Shown here: piece after piece, positions 1-8,191 of the stretch
Layout of the letters: every line of letters starts with the position of its first letter
How positions within the stretch are numbered: position 1 is the stretch's first letter
Source: JASFUX01 sp050050115
GTDB lineage: Bacteria; Pseudomonadota; Alphaproteobacteria; Caulobacterales; Maricaulaceae
Assembly: GCA_050050115.1 (NCBI GenBank)
Contig: JASFUX010000016.1
Coordinates: 1 to 26,818, forward strand
Direction of reading: 5' to 3'
DNA: 26,818 nucleotides
Made by a program: the position numbers and the translations under genes
The notes under the pieces: model-generated
What the model was told of the DNA's origin: nothing
The model's database searches: none
The model's input: the letters and a program-made list of their open reading frames with translations, nothing else

Positions 1-1
1 C

Positions 2-547
2 GACGATGAAGATGAGGACGACAACGAACGCCGCAACGTGACGGTTGTTGACGAGGACGGCCGCGTGAGGGTCGTCGAGACGGAGGTCTCGGATGTCGAC
101 GGCCGCACCCGCGTCGTTCCCCGTCAGGACGGCCGCATCACGAACGAGGAGCGTGAAGCGGAATCCCTTTTCCGCGCGATCGAGAGCGGTGACATCGACC
201 TTGTGCGCGCGCTTGTCGAAGCTGGCGTCGATGTCGACGCTCAAGGCCGCCGCAACGAAACGCCGCTGATGCGGGCTCTGCGGGCGGGTGACGACGACAT
301 CACGCGCCTCTTCATGCAATCCGGCGCTGAGGTGAATGAGGCGGACGTTTACGGCAGGACGCCTTTGATGATCGCGCTCGATGAGGACAACATCGAGATC
401 GTCTCCGAGCTGCTCGAAGCCGGCGCCGACCCGAACGCGGTCAATGAATACGGCGAGACGCCGCTCCTGATCGCGATCGACACCCGCGACGAGGAAATCG
501 TCCGACTACTGCTTGATGCTGGCGCCCGCTTCGACGTCGGCGGCTGA
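2..547 (+). CDS. Ankyrin-repeat protein, 5' end outside window
   Basis: The frame is open from the first complete codon of the window, so the gene starts upstream; the GTG at position 38 is only the first internal start-like codon. The visible N-terminal part is very acidic (a DDEDEDD-like run) and then leads into about four ankyrin repeats. The repeat hallmarks are ETPLMRAL, RTPLMIAL and ETPLLIAI, followed by helices ending in EAGADPN or DAGARFD. The last repeat reaches the C-terminus (stop 545-547) with no further domain. Ankyrin repeats are protein-binding scaffolds; the partner and cellular location cannot be told because the N-terminus is missing. The gene ends 87 bp before the likely start of the TonB receptor and has no obvious functional link to it. 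Confidence 0.85.
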   Translation, partial: DDEDEDDNERRNVTVVDEDGRVRVVETEVSDVDGRTRVVPRQDGRITNEEREAESLFRAIESGDIDLVRALVEAGVDVDAQGRRNETPLMRALRAGDDDITRLFMQSGAEVNEADVYGRTPLMIALDEDNIEIVSELLEAGADPNAVNEYGETPLLIAIDTRDEEIVRLLLDAGARFDVGG

Positions 548-601
548 GGCTTTCACGCGAAGATGAACGAGCACCGACCGCACCCGAACTGCGCCTCTAA
601 T

Positions 602-617
602 TACTATTTAAATAGTA
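602..617. promoter_or_regulatory. Perfect 16-bp AT-rich palindrome, candidate operator
   Basis: The sequence TACTATTTAAATAGTA is identical to its own reverse complement and stands out in GC-rich DNA. It lies 17 bp upstream of the preferred ATG (635) of the TonB-dependent receptor, where a repressor would block transcription or translation initiation. It does not match a Fur box. The binding protein is unknown, and operator function is inferred from symmetry and position only. Confidence 0.4.
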
Positions 618-634
618 GAACGAAAGCAGCCGTC

Positions 635-2758
635 ATGCCGCCTTCCAAATCCGAACAGACCGTAGTGCGCCAGGGTTCCCTCCTCGGCCATGCTTCGTGC
701 ATCGCCGTCTCCCTGGTCCTCGGCTCGTCCCCCGTCTGCGCTCAAGACGAACCGCCGGTGGTCCAAGGGCCGGCGCCGTCGCAGGCGGGGGGCGGGACGG
801 AGGTTTTCGAGCCGGCGTTCTTCGCCGTCTTCAACCCGATCTCGGCAAACGACATGGTTCGCCAAGTGCCCGGTTTCTCGATCGACAACGGCGACAACCG
901 GCGCGGATTTGGCGCGACGGCGGGCAACGTGCTGATCAACGGCGAGCGGCCAAGCTCGAAGAACGGGATCTCCGCAGAGCTCGACCGCATCCCGGCGGCG
1001 AACGTCGCGCGGATCGAGCTGATCCGCGGCGGCTCGAGCGATGTCGACATCCGCGGCCGGACGACGCTCGTCAATGTCGTGCTGCGCGACGCCAGCGCGT
1101 CCGACCCGGTGACGACTTATTCGGCGCAGATCCACACCACCCAGGGCCGACGTTTGAGCGGAACGGGCAGCCTTGCGCGCGCCTTCCGTTTCGCCGGCGC
1201 CGACGTCAATCTGAGCGCTGAAAGCTTCTGGACCCCGCGTCGCAATCTCTCCGAGGAGGTCGTTTACGTTCCAGGTGGCGACGTCATCGCCACGCGAGAC
1301 GAATATCAGCAAACCAACTATCGGGAACTGGTGCTGTCGGGAACTGCGCGCTGGCGCCCGAACGCGCGCGACGCGTTCGGTCTCAACGCGCAGTTCGCGC
1401 CCTACCTGTTTGGACTTCGCGAGGTCACCAACGTCTTCGACGCGGCCGGCGATCCTTTGCGCATCGACGCCCTCGACCACGAAGAGACCGACGCTTGGTC
1501 GAGCGAGTTCGGCGCGGACTGGGAGCGGCGGCTGACCGGTCGGCTGTCAGTGAAGCTCGTCGGTCTCGACCGTCATTCGGAATGGCAAGAAGGCCAGGAG
1601 TTCAGCTCGACGCCGGTCGGTGGCGGCGCCGAGACGACGTTCATCGACCGCGCGACCATGTCGGGCGAGCGCATCGGCCGCGGCGCGCTGACCTGGCGCG
1701 CGAACGACGCCCATACGCTCGAAGCCGGGATCGAAGGCGCTTTCAACTTCCGCGAGACCGATCTCGACATCGCCGTCGACGACGGGGGCGGGCCCGTCCC
1801 GATCGACCTCGTCGTCTCGGACACCCGGGTCGAGGAGCTGCGCGGCGAGGCCTTCGTGACCGACGTCTGGGAGGTTTCGCCGCGCCTCTCGCTCGAGACC
1901 GGCTTCACCTTCGAGGCCTCGCGCATCACCCAGACCGGCGACGCCGAGCAGGAGCGCGAGTTCACCTATCCCAAGCCGCGCTTGATCGCGACCTATGCGC
2001 TCTCGGACGCCGACCAGCTGCGGTTCTCGTTGATCCGCGACGTCGCCCAGCTCGACTTCTCGGAGTTCGCCTCGGCGATCGACGTCGATGATGATCTCGT
2101 CACCGTCGGCAATCCGAACCTCGAGCCTGAGCGCACTTGGCGCGCCCGCGCCGAATGGGAGCGCCGCTACGGGCGCGGCGCCTTTACGTTTTCGGTTACC
2201 TATGACCAGGTCGAGGACGTACAGGATCTCGTCGTGCTCGACGACTTCACCGGTCCGGGCAACCTCGGCGACGGCGGCCGGCTCAGCTGGTCGCTGCAAA
2301 GCTCGACGCCGATGGACCGCTTCGGGCTTTCGAACGCCGTGCTGCGCTTCAACGCCAATCAACAGCGCACCTGGGTCGACGATCCGCTGACCGGGCTCGA
2401 GCGCGCCTTCGCCAACGAGAACACCTGGGGCTACTACTTCGAGTTCCGCCAGGATCTGCCCGAGCATCAGATGGCCTGGGGTTGGGACTATGCGTCGGGA
2501 AGCGAATACTCCGCCTTCCGCGTCAGCGAGCTGCAGGTGCGCGACGGCGGCGAGGGCGATCTCGACTTTTTCGTCGAAACCACGCGTTGGGGCGACGTGA
2601 CGCTCCGTCTGGGCGTCGACAACATCTTCAACCAGGTCCGCACGCTCGAGCGCTTCATCTACGACGGCACGCGCGCCGACGGCGACCTCGACCGCATCGA
2701 CCTGCGCGACCAGCAAAGCGGCCAGTTCGTCTATCTGAGGATGTCGGGGTCGTTCTAG
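635..2758 (+). CDS. TonB-dependent outer-membrane receptor
   Basis: This predicts a 707-residue outer-membrane transporter that would take up a large ligand using TonB-transmitted energy. The start at ATG 635 is preferred because it gives a signal peptide (hydrophobic core CIAVSLVLGSSPVCA, cleavage before QDEPP). The longer frame from ATG 563 would place the 602-617 palindrome inside coding sequence and add a non-signal-like extension. A plug domain follows (about residues 60-155; GNVLINGERPSSKNG and RIPAANVARIELIRGG are typical plug motifs). After it comes a long beta-barrel rich in alternating aromatic and acidic strands, ending in YLRMSGSF with the terminal Phe expected of an outer-membrane protein. 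The ligand cannot be assigned. It lies upstream of, and convergent with, copBA, but 276 bp separate them and no direct copper link is visible. Confidence 0.85.
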   Translation: MPPSKSEQTVVRQGSLLGHASCIAVSLVLGSSPVCAQDEPPVVQGPAPSQAGGGTEVFEPAFFAVFNPISANDMVRQVPGFSIDNGDNRRGFGATAGNVLINGERPSSKNGISAELDRIPAANVARIELIRGGSSDVDIRGRTTLVNVVLRDASASDPVTTYSAQIHTTQGRRLSGTGSLARAFRFAGADVNLSAESFWTPRRNLSEEVVYVPGGDVIATRDEYQQTNYRELVLSGTARWRPNARDAFGLNAQFAPYLFGLREVTNVFDAAGDPLRIDALDHEETDAWSSEFGADWERRLTGRLSVKLVGLDRHSEWQEGQEFSSTPVGGGAETTFIDRATMSGERIGRGALTWRANDAHTLEAGIEGAFNFRETDLDIAVDDGGGPVPIDLVVSDTRVEELRGEAFVTDVWEVSPRLSLETGFTFEASRITQTGDAEQEREFTYPKPRLIATYALSDADQLRFSLIRDVAQLDFSEFASAIDVDDDLVTVGNPNLEPERTWRARAEWERRYGRGAFTFSVTYDQVEDVQDLVVLDDFTGPGNLGDGGRLSWSLQSSTPMDRFGLSNAVLRFNANQQRTWVDDPLTGLERAFANENTWGYYFEFRQDLPEHQMAWGWDYASGSEYSAFRVSELQVRDGGEGDLDFFVETTRWGDVTLRLGVDNIFNQVRTLERFIYDGTRADGDLDRIDLRDQQSGQFVYLRMSGSF

Positions 2759-3034
2759 AGGGCCGGGCTGCTGCGCCTAGCGTCAGCAAACTTCGAATGC
2801 TTGACGAGCGCATCCAAAGCGATCGCGTCGGCTGAACATGCAGTCTCGGAGAGCGAAGTGTCGCGCACCGAAGGCAGTGAAGCTGCGAACTGGAAAATCT
2901 CGGCGCGACGGCTTCGCCTTTATGACCTGATGGTCTGCCATCCAACATTCGCTGGGCTCACGCCAATCCCAACAACGTTCAACCTTGGAAGATCATCAGG
3001 AAGAATCTGCAATCTTGCTGGCACGCGCGACACT
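2759..3034. other. Intergenic between convergent genes
   Basis: This 276-bp gap separates the TonB receptor (plus strand) from copB (minus strand). Short frames cross it on both strands, but none has a recognisable domain, a ribosome binding site or a signal peptide. I see no clear hairpin with a T-tract. It probably holds only transcription end sites. Confidence 0.5.
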
Positions 3035-3775
3035 TCAAAACCAAGCGCGCACGCCGAGTATGAACACCGTCTCCTCGTCGCTCTCGGCGGCGGCGCGCGC
3101 AAGGTCCGCAGTGTCACCGAGGAGGCGGCTCCACTCCACGCCGACATAGGGCGCAAGCTCGCGGCGGATTTCGTAGCGCAGCCGCAGGCCCAGATCGACG
3201 CCGGTCACGCCGGACCCGAGACCGCGCTCCTCGACGTCCTGAAACGCGATCTCCGCCTCTGCGCGCGGCTGGAGCACCAGGCGCTGGGTCAGCAGCAGGT
3301 CGTACTCGGCTTCGAGCCGTGAAGTGACGTCGCCCTCCTCGCTCACGAACGCGGCGGCGTCGAGTTCGAACCAGTAGGGCGCAAGTCCCTGCACGCCGAG
3401 CACGCCGTAGGTCAGGCTGTCGGGCTCGAAGTCCTGGCGGACGCCGGCCTGAAGGTCGAAGAAGGGCGTGATCGCGCGGCTGTAGAGCATCTGCAGCTCG
3501 GCCTCGCCGACGTCTCCGTCTTCCGCGTCGCCTTCGGACTTCCACCATAGCTTGTTGATGTCGCCGCCGTACCAGCCCTGGGCGTCCCAGAGCAGGCTCG
3601 TATCGCCGTCGTCCGGCCAGCGGCCCTCCAGGCGGTCGATCTGTGTAAAGAGAAAGCCGCCGCCCGCCATGTGCTCGGACTCGGACATGTGGTCCATCGC
3701 GTCCTGAGCAAGCGCCACCTGCGGCGAAGCAACGAGAAAAACCGCCGCTCCGCCAATCACAGAACCCAACCTCAT
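3035..3775 (-). CDS. copB: Copper resistance protein CopB (PcoB family), outer membrane
   Basis: This 246-residue protein belongs to the CopB/PcoB family, outer-membrane proteins that act with the multicopper oxidase CopA in periplasmic copper tolerance. The ATG at 3775 overlaps the copA stop as ATGA, so translation is probably coupled. The frame extends far upstream, but that part is Arg/Pro/Ala shadow sequence over copA. A signal peptide (GGAAVFLVASPQVALAQ) is followed by a short Met/His patch (AMDHMSESEHMAGGG) and then the family core. Recognisable core parts are SLLWDAQGWYGGDINKLWWKSEG, read here as a WDAQGWYGGD motif followed by KLWWKSEG, and later LQMLYSRAITPFFDLQAGVR. Alternating strands continue to the terminal RAWF. 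The Met/His patch is shorter than in classical CopB. Confidence 0.92.
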   Translation of the reverse strand: MRLGSVIGGAAVFLVASPQVALAQDAMDHMSESEHMAGGGFLFTQIDRLEGRWPDDGDTSLLWDAQGWYGGDINKLWWKSEGDAEDGDVGEAELQMLYSRAITPFFDLQAGVRQDFEPDSLTYGVLGVQGLAPYWFELDAAAFVSEEGDVTSRLEAEYDLLLTQRLVLQPRAEAEIAFQDVEERGLGSGVTGVDLGLRLRYEIRRELAPYVGVEWSRLLGDTADLARAAAESDEETVFILGVRAWF

Positions 3776-5655
3776 GCGCGGGTCTCCGGCTGCGAAACGC
3801 GCACGACCCGCATCATGCCGGCCGCCATGTGGTAGAGGAGATGACAGTGGAACGCCCAATCGCCCGGCTCGTCGGCGGTCAGAAGCAACGGCACGCGCTC
3901 GCCCGGCTTGACGTTGACCGTGTGTTTCAACGGGCGGCGCTCGCCCGCGCCGTTGTCGAGCTCGACGAACATGCCGTGTAGGTGGATCGGATGCTCCATC
4001 ATCGTGTCGTTGACGAGCACGAGGCGCAGCCGCTCGCCGTGGGTCATCTGGATCGGTCCGTCGACGTCGGCGAAACGCACGCCGTCGAACGACCACATGT
4101 AACGTTCCATGTTGGACGTCAGATGCAGCTCCAGCTCGCGCGCCGGCGCTCGCCGGTCGGCGAGGTCGCGCGCGCCCCTGAGCTGCGCATAAGAGAGCAC
4201 CCGCCAGCCGTCCGCGCCGAGGCCGATGCCCGGATCGTCGAGGCGCGTCGAGGCGGCCATCGCGCGCATCGCCACGCCGGGACCGGCGCGGACGGGATCG
4301 CCCTGCTCGCTCGCCATGCCCGCCATTTCCGCCATGTCGTGACCTGCGTGATCCATCGCTTCAGCACTCGTCGCGCCTGAAGCCATCGCGGCCATGTCGT
4401 GGCCTTCATGCCCGCTCGCGGCGGCGGTCGGCGCCATGTCATGACCAGCGTCGTGGCCGGCGTGATCCATCGCCTCGCCCGACATTGCGGGCGCGGCCGA
4501 CGCCTCGTGTGTCATCTGACCGCCGGCGCCGTCCGTGTCGTGACCGGACATATCGTGACCCATGTCCGCCATGGAGCGCACGGGGCGCGGACGTCGCGCG
4601 GGAACGTCCGCAGTCGCGCCCTCGCGCGTCGCCAACGTCCCGCGCGCATAGCCGCTGCGGTCCATGCTCTCTGCGAAGATCGTGAAGGCGCGATCTTCCC
4701 GCGGTTCGACGATCACGTCGTAGGTTTCGGCGACCGCCATGCGGAACTCATCGGTCTCGACGGGCGCGACGTCGACACCGTCCGCGGCGACTACGGTCAT
4801 CGGCAGGCCGGGAATGCGCACGTCGAAATAGGTCATCGCCGAGCCGTTGATGAACCGCAGCCGCACCCGCTCTCCGGGACGGAACAACGCCATCCAGTTC
4901 GCCTCGGGACCGTGACCGTTCATCAGGTAAGTGTAGGTCGCGCCGGTGACGTCGGCGATGTCGGTGGGGTTCATCCGCATCTCGGCCCACATCCGCCGAT
5001 CTTCCATCGCCGCGCTCCAGCCCTCCTCCCGCGCATCGCGGAGAAAGTCGCCGAGCGTACGGCGCTGATAGTTGTAGTAGTCGGGCTGGCGCTTGAGGTT
5101 CGCGAACACGCGGGCCGGGTCCTCGAACGTCCAGTCCGACAACATCACGACGTATTCGCGGTCGGCCGCGACGCGCTCGCCGCCGGCCGGGTCGATGATG
5201 ATCGGTCCGTAGACGCCCGACTGCTCCTGAAAGCCCGAGTGCGAGTGGTACCAATAGGTCCCGCTTTGGCGGACGGGAAAACGGTAGGTGAAGGTCTCAC
5301 CCGGCGCGATTCCGGCAAAGGAGACGCCTGGCACGCCGTCCATGCTGGCCGGCAGCAGGATGCCGTGCCAATGGATCGAGGCGTCCTCATCGAGCGCATT
5401 AGCGAGGCGCAACGTGACCTCATCGCCCTCCCGCCAGCGCAACAGCGGCCCCGGCACGCCGCCGTTGACGGTCACGGCGCCTCCTCGGCGGCCATCGACC
5501 GAGAACGAGGTGCGGCCGATCGCCAAGTCGAACTCGGACGCAGGCGCCGACAGCCCGGACGACTGGGCCCGCGCCCAGGACGGAATGAGACCGGCGGCGG
5601 CCCAGCCCGCGCTCATGACCGCCGTCTTGTTCAAAAGGTCTCGTCTGGAGAGCAT
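3772..5655 (-). CDS. copA: Periplasmic multicopper oxidase CopA (PcoA family)
   Basis: This 627-residue oxidase is exported folded by the Tat system (twin-arginine motif SRRDLL at residues 3-8, cleavage near ARAQS). It is expected to oxidise or sequester Cu(I) in the periplasm. Three cupredoxin domains are indicated by the copper motifs HWH (95-97), HSH (137-139), HPIHLHG (555-561) and HCHLLYH (603-609). The type 1 copper would be held by H555, C604 and H609 with axial M614, so the site set looks complete. Residues about 362-450 form a Met/His-rich insertion with repeated MGHDM, AMDHAGH and AGHDM units. It is the first gene of a copA-copB operon and diverges from the Met-rich protein at 5909. 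The name here means the oxidase, not the ATPase that is also called CopA in other systems. Confidence 0.95.
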   Translation of the reverse strand: MLSRRDLLNKTAVMSAGWAAAGLIPSWARAQSSGLSAPASEFDLAIGRTSFSVDGRRGGAVTVNGGVPGPLLRWREGDEVTLRLANALDEDASIHWHGILLPASMDGVPGVSFAGIAPGETFTYRFPVRQSGTYWYHSHSGFQEQSGVYGPIIIDPAGGERVAADREYVVMLSDWTFEDPARVFANLKRQPDYYNYQRRTLGDFLRDAREEGWSAAMEDRRMWAEMRMNPTDIADVTGATYTYLMNGHGPEANWMALFRPGERVRLRFINGSAMTYFDVRIPGLPMTVVAADGVDVAPVETDEFRMAVAETYDVIVEPREDRAFTIFAESMDRSGYARGTLATREGATADVPARRPRPVRSMADMGHDMSGHDTDGAGGQMTHEASAAPAMSGEAMDHAGHDAGHDMAPTAAASGHEGHDMAAMASGATSAEAMDHAGHDMAEMAGMASEQGDPVRAGPGVAMRAMAASTRLDDPGIGLGADGWRVLSYAQLRGARDLADRRAPARELELHLTSNMERYMWSFDGVRFADVDGPIQMTHGERLRLVLVNDTMMEHPIHLHGMFVELDNGAGERRPLKHTVNVKPGERVPLLLTADEPGDWAFHCHLLYHMAAGMMRVVRVSQPETRA

Positions 5656-5908
5656 GTGGCGCCTCGCGTGCGTCTCGGAACTCCGGCGGTTCGCCGGCTA
5701 GGGATCATACGCAGCCAGCGCCGTCGGCCCTCGCACAGCGCGCATTTGCCAAGCTGATTCTTCGCCGCGCCAGGCACCTGATTTGACCTCTCTCAAGACG
5801 AGGGCGAGCTGCGTCTGCACGCGTACTTGAGGGACCGCGAGCCTCAAGCCGGTGACCGGGGACGCCGAGGACGGAGTTCGCACAAGCCGCTTCACCACGG
5901 AGAGACCC
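5656..5908. promoter_or_regulatory. Divergent promoter region of copAB and the Met-rich protein
   Basis: These 253 bp must carry both promoters. A short perfect hairpin (CCGGCG, loop GTT, CGCCGG; 5683-5697) lies 28 bp before the copA start, in its expected leader. TTGACC at 5784-5789 followed by CCTC...GAGG half-sites is weakly reminiscent of a promoter with a MerR-type site, but the symmetry is too short to assign. A good ribosome binding site (GGAGAG, about 5899-5904) precedes the plus-strand gene. No CsoR-type box like those at 11.5 kb is present. Confidence 0.4.
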
Positions 5909-6316
5909 ATGAGAGCGAAGCCTTTTGTGATCGCCGCAGCTCTGACGGCGATGCTCGGCGCATCGAGCGTCGTACTGGCGCAGGATGAGACCGAGGACGA
6001 AACTCAAGACCGCTTCATGCGCATGCACGAGATGACGGAAGCGTTCCAGGCGACCGACAATCCGATGCAGCGTCGAATGCTGATGCATGATCACATGATG
6101 ATGATGCAGGATCAGATGGCCGCGTCCGGCGGCATGATGATGGGCGGCCACATGATGCACGGCGACAGCGAAGCGCCGAATGGCGGCGATGTCGATATGG
6201 ACGCCATCCGGGCTCAGATGATGGTGATGCATCAGATGATGACCGAGATAATGGCTCAGCAGCACATGATGATGCAGCTTGATGAGCCCGAAGAGACTGA
6301 CGACGTGGACGAATAG
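5909..6316 (+). CDS. Small secreted Met/His-rich protein, putative periplasmic copper binder
   Basis: I do not recognise a named family. The ATG at 5909 is chosen over an upstream in-frame start because GGAGAG sits just ahead of it and the product then begins with a clean signal peptide (MRAKPFVIAAALTAMLGASS, cleavage near VLAQ). About a quarter of the roughly 110 mature residues are Met (26 by count), in clusters such as HDHMMMMQDQM, GGMMMGGHMMHG and QQHMMMQ, with acidic ends and no Cys. Met clusters with His are known Cu(I) ligands in periplasmic chaperones. The protein diverges from copAB and lies inside a copper region, so a periplasmic copper store or carrier is a reasonable inference. 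The helical spacing of Met and Gln could also make an amphipathic, Spy-like small protein. Confidence 0.75.
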   Translation: MRAKPFVIAAALTAMLGASSVVLAQDETEDETQDRFMRMHEMTEAFQATDNPMQRRMLMHDHMMMMQDQMAASGGMMMGGHMMHGDSEAPNGGDVDMDAIRAQMMVMHQMMTEIMAQQHMMMQLDEPEETDDVDE

Positions 6317-6592
6317 GCCTCGTCGGCCGGTCAGAAATCAGAACATGCCATAGCGGCGAAGAAGCGACTCTTTCAGCGGCGCGACAGACTGCGCTGTTGA
6401 AGACGGCCCGAACGAAGCAGAGCTGAATGTTCTTAGAGCTGCTCGGCTCAGCGATGCGTTGGACGCGGTCGCCTTTTCCACACCCCTTTGTGCAGAGAAT
6501 ACGAGGGACGCCGCGGCTTGGGACGTAGTCCCACGCGAGCGCCTCGCATGCATTCCAGCGTCGGGGACAACAATTGTGCATTCGGGGCGGAA
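6317..6592. other. Intergenic region before methyltransferase
   Basis: No gene is supported in these 276 bp. A perfect 6-bp hairpin (TGGGAC, loop GTA, GTCCCA; 6519-6533) lies about 60 bp ahead of the methyltransferase start and could be part of its leader. No convincing sigma-70 promoter or T-tract terminator was seen. Confidence 0.35.
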
Positions 6593-7312
6593 ATGGACGG
6601 GCAAGACATCCCTTCGGCGCAGGTCGATTTTTGGGACCGCTGGAACGCGGAATTTCGAGAACAGGCGCTCGATCGTCCTTCGACGGATCAGCGGGACGTC
6701 GTTTTGAGATGGCTCGACCGCCTCGACAGGAACGATCTGAACATCATCGAAGTCGGCTGCGGCGCCGGTTGGCTCTGCCGATCCTTGACGCGCTTCGGCG
6801 ACGTCGTCGCGACGGACTTGGCCGAGGGGGCCGTATCAAGAGCGGCGGCGCGCTCGCCCGAGGTGGACTTCGTCGCCGGCGATTTCATGGAACTCGACTT
6901 TGGAGCCCAGAGCTTCGATGTCGTGATCGCGCTGGAGGTGCTCTCGCACGTCCCGGACCAGGCGGCCTTCGTCGCAAAGCTCGCCACGCTGCTGCGTCCC
7001 GGCGGCGCACTGATGCTGGCGACGCAGAACAGGCCGGTCCTCAAGCGTCACAACACTGTCGATCCCGCGCAACCGGGTCAACTTCGCCGCTGGGTGGATT
7101 CGCGCGAACTCCGGTCCTTGCTCGATCCCCATTTCGAGGTGCGCGAACTTTTCTCCATCACACCGCGCTCGAACAAAGGATGGATGCGGGCGATCTGCTC
7201 GATCAAAGTAAACACGTTCATGGAACGCGCGCTCGGGAAATGGACGACGCGTCTCAAAGAGCGGCTCGGACTTGGTTGGACGCTGATGGTCCTCGCCGAA
7301 CGGCGCAACTGA
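6593..7312 (+). CDS. Class I SAM-dependent methyltransferase
   Basis: A 239-residue cytoplasmic protein with a class I Rossmann methyltransferase fold. The SAM-binding glycine loop is IIEVGCGAGWL (about residues 45-55). The acidic end of the second strand is VVATDLAEGAV, motif II is GDFMELDF then FDVVIALEVLSHV, and LLRPGG marks the strand-four turn. The overall type is that of the broad UbiG/ubiE-like group; the substrate cannot be read. ATG 6593 is preferred because a GGGG-rich stretch precedes it and the residues encoded upstream (frame open back to 6488) look non-homologous. The neighbours are copper genes, but nothing here binds metal, so it may be a bystander. Confidence 0.85.
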   Translation: MDGQDIPSAQVDFWDRWNAEFREQALDRPSTDQRDVVLRWLDRLDRNDLNIIEVGCGAGWLCRSLTRFGDVVATDLAEGAVSRAAARSPEVDFVAGDFMELDFGAQSFDVVIALEVLSHVPDQAAFVAKLATLLRPGGALMLATQNRPVLKRHNTVDPAQPGQLRRWVDSRELRSLLDPHFEVRELFSITPRSNKGWMRAICSIKVNTFMERALGKWTTRLKERLGLGWTLMVLAERRN

Positions 7313-7331
7313 ACCCGATCACGCCCGGCCT

Positions 7332-8162
7332 TCAGTCCGACGGCGCCGCAATCGTCGTCGCCGCAGCGACCGCCGTCAACGCGGCGGTGAACAGCACGGC
7401 GTCCGCCGCAAGCGTCGCTCGCAACAAAGCCCGCCCCGTCTTCGGATCCTCCGCAAGACGTCGCGTCACCCAAACCTTGTTGAGAGCGCCGAAGCCGAGC
7501 GCCGCCGTTGCCGCGAACGCCTTGACGAGGATGAGCCGTCCGTAAGCGGTTCCAAGCAAGCTCGAGGGACGTTCGATCAGCGCAACGGCCAAAATGAGCC
7601 CTGCAACGAGCGCAACCGGCACGACGCCCGCCGCGGCTCGGCTGAACGCCCTCGTCCGCGCAAGAAGCAACGCGTCGTCGCGCCAAGCGGCCGGCCAAAG
7701 CAGTATCGGCGCGGACAGCCAAAAGGCGACGCCTACGAGATGAGCGACGAGCGCCACGCGCAGCCAGGACGCGGCGCTGTCGGCGACAACATGTCCCGTC
7801 ATGGCGAAGCTCGCCGCGATCACCGCGCCCCCCGCCGCCGCTGCCCAACGCCAACCAAACGCGGCGACGACAAGTAACGCGGCGCCCGCCGCGAAGACCG
7901 ACAGAAAAGATACCTGCGCCTCGAGCGTCCAGCTCAGGTAAGGCGGCTCAGCGATCGACGTCCAGCCGCCTGCTAGCGTCGCCGCATCGTGAAGGAACCG
8001 AAAGGCGACGACGATCAACGCCGCAAGCGCCGCCGCGACCGCGGCGCGAAGCGCGCCCGCGCGGGCTCGTCCGGGCTCGATGAAGGTTGCGGCGGCGAAC
8101 GCGAAACCCGCCGCGCCAAGCGCCGCTGCGTAGAGCACAAACTTGGCGAGGACGACGGTCAC
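7332..8162 (-). CDS. copD: Copper resistance protein CopD, inner-membrane
   Basis: A 276-residue, very hydrophobic protein with about eight predicted membrane helices, matching the CopD/PcoD family thought to move copper across the inner membrane together with periplasmic CopC. The C-terminal half carries the CopD domain: VALVAHLVGVAFWLSAP, then SRAAAGVVPVALVAGLILA, then YGRLILVKAFAATAALGFGALNK. Candidate metal-binding His residues in helices include FRFLHDAA, AMTGHVVAD and VAHLVG. It starts 29 bp after the copC stop and is the last gene of the five-gene minus-strand run starting at 10176. The ORF ends 19 bp from the convergent methyltransferase. Confidence 0.9.
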   Translation of the reverse strand: MTVVLAKFVLYAAALGAAGFAFAAATFIEPGRARAGALRAAVAAALAALIVVAFRFLHDAATLAGGWTSIAEPPYLSWTLEAQVSFLSVFAAGAALLVVAAFGWRWAAAAGGAVIAASFAMTGHVVADSAASWLRVALVAHLVGVAFWLSAPILLWPAAWRDDALLLARTRAFSRAAAGVVPVALVAGLILAVALIERPSSLLGTAYGRLILVKAFAATAALGFGALNKVWVTRRLAEDPKTGRALLRATLAADAVLFTAALTAVAAATTIAAPSD

Positions 8163-8191
8163 GCGCGCAACCTAGCGACGGTTGCGCTCAA

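Noticed and set aside
563..634. Earlier start of the TonB receptor at ATG 563
   Set aside because: It adds 24 polar residues before the signal peptide and covers the palindrome; ATG 635 fits export better.
1547..2716. 389-residue open frame antisense to the TonB receptor
   Set aside because: Low-complexity Arg/Val/Glu sequence without a domain, and it lies wholly opposite a clear coding gene; an effect of high GC.
3776..4096. Upstream extension of copB
   Set aside because: Arg/Pro/Ala-rich with no homology and inside copA. The ATG at 3775 with a signal peptide is clearly the start.
4399..5757. 452-residue open frame opposite copA
   Set aside because: Antisense shadow of the oxidase, whose copper motifs leave no doubt about the real frame.
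5784..5804. CueR/MerR-type operator before copA
   Set aside because: Only CCTC/GAGG half-sites are symmetric, too short to separate from chance, and no merR-family gene is nearby.
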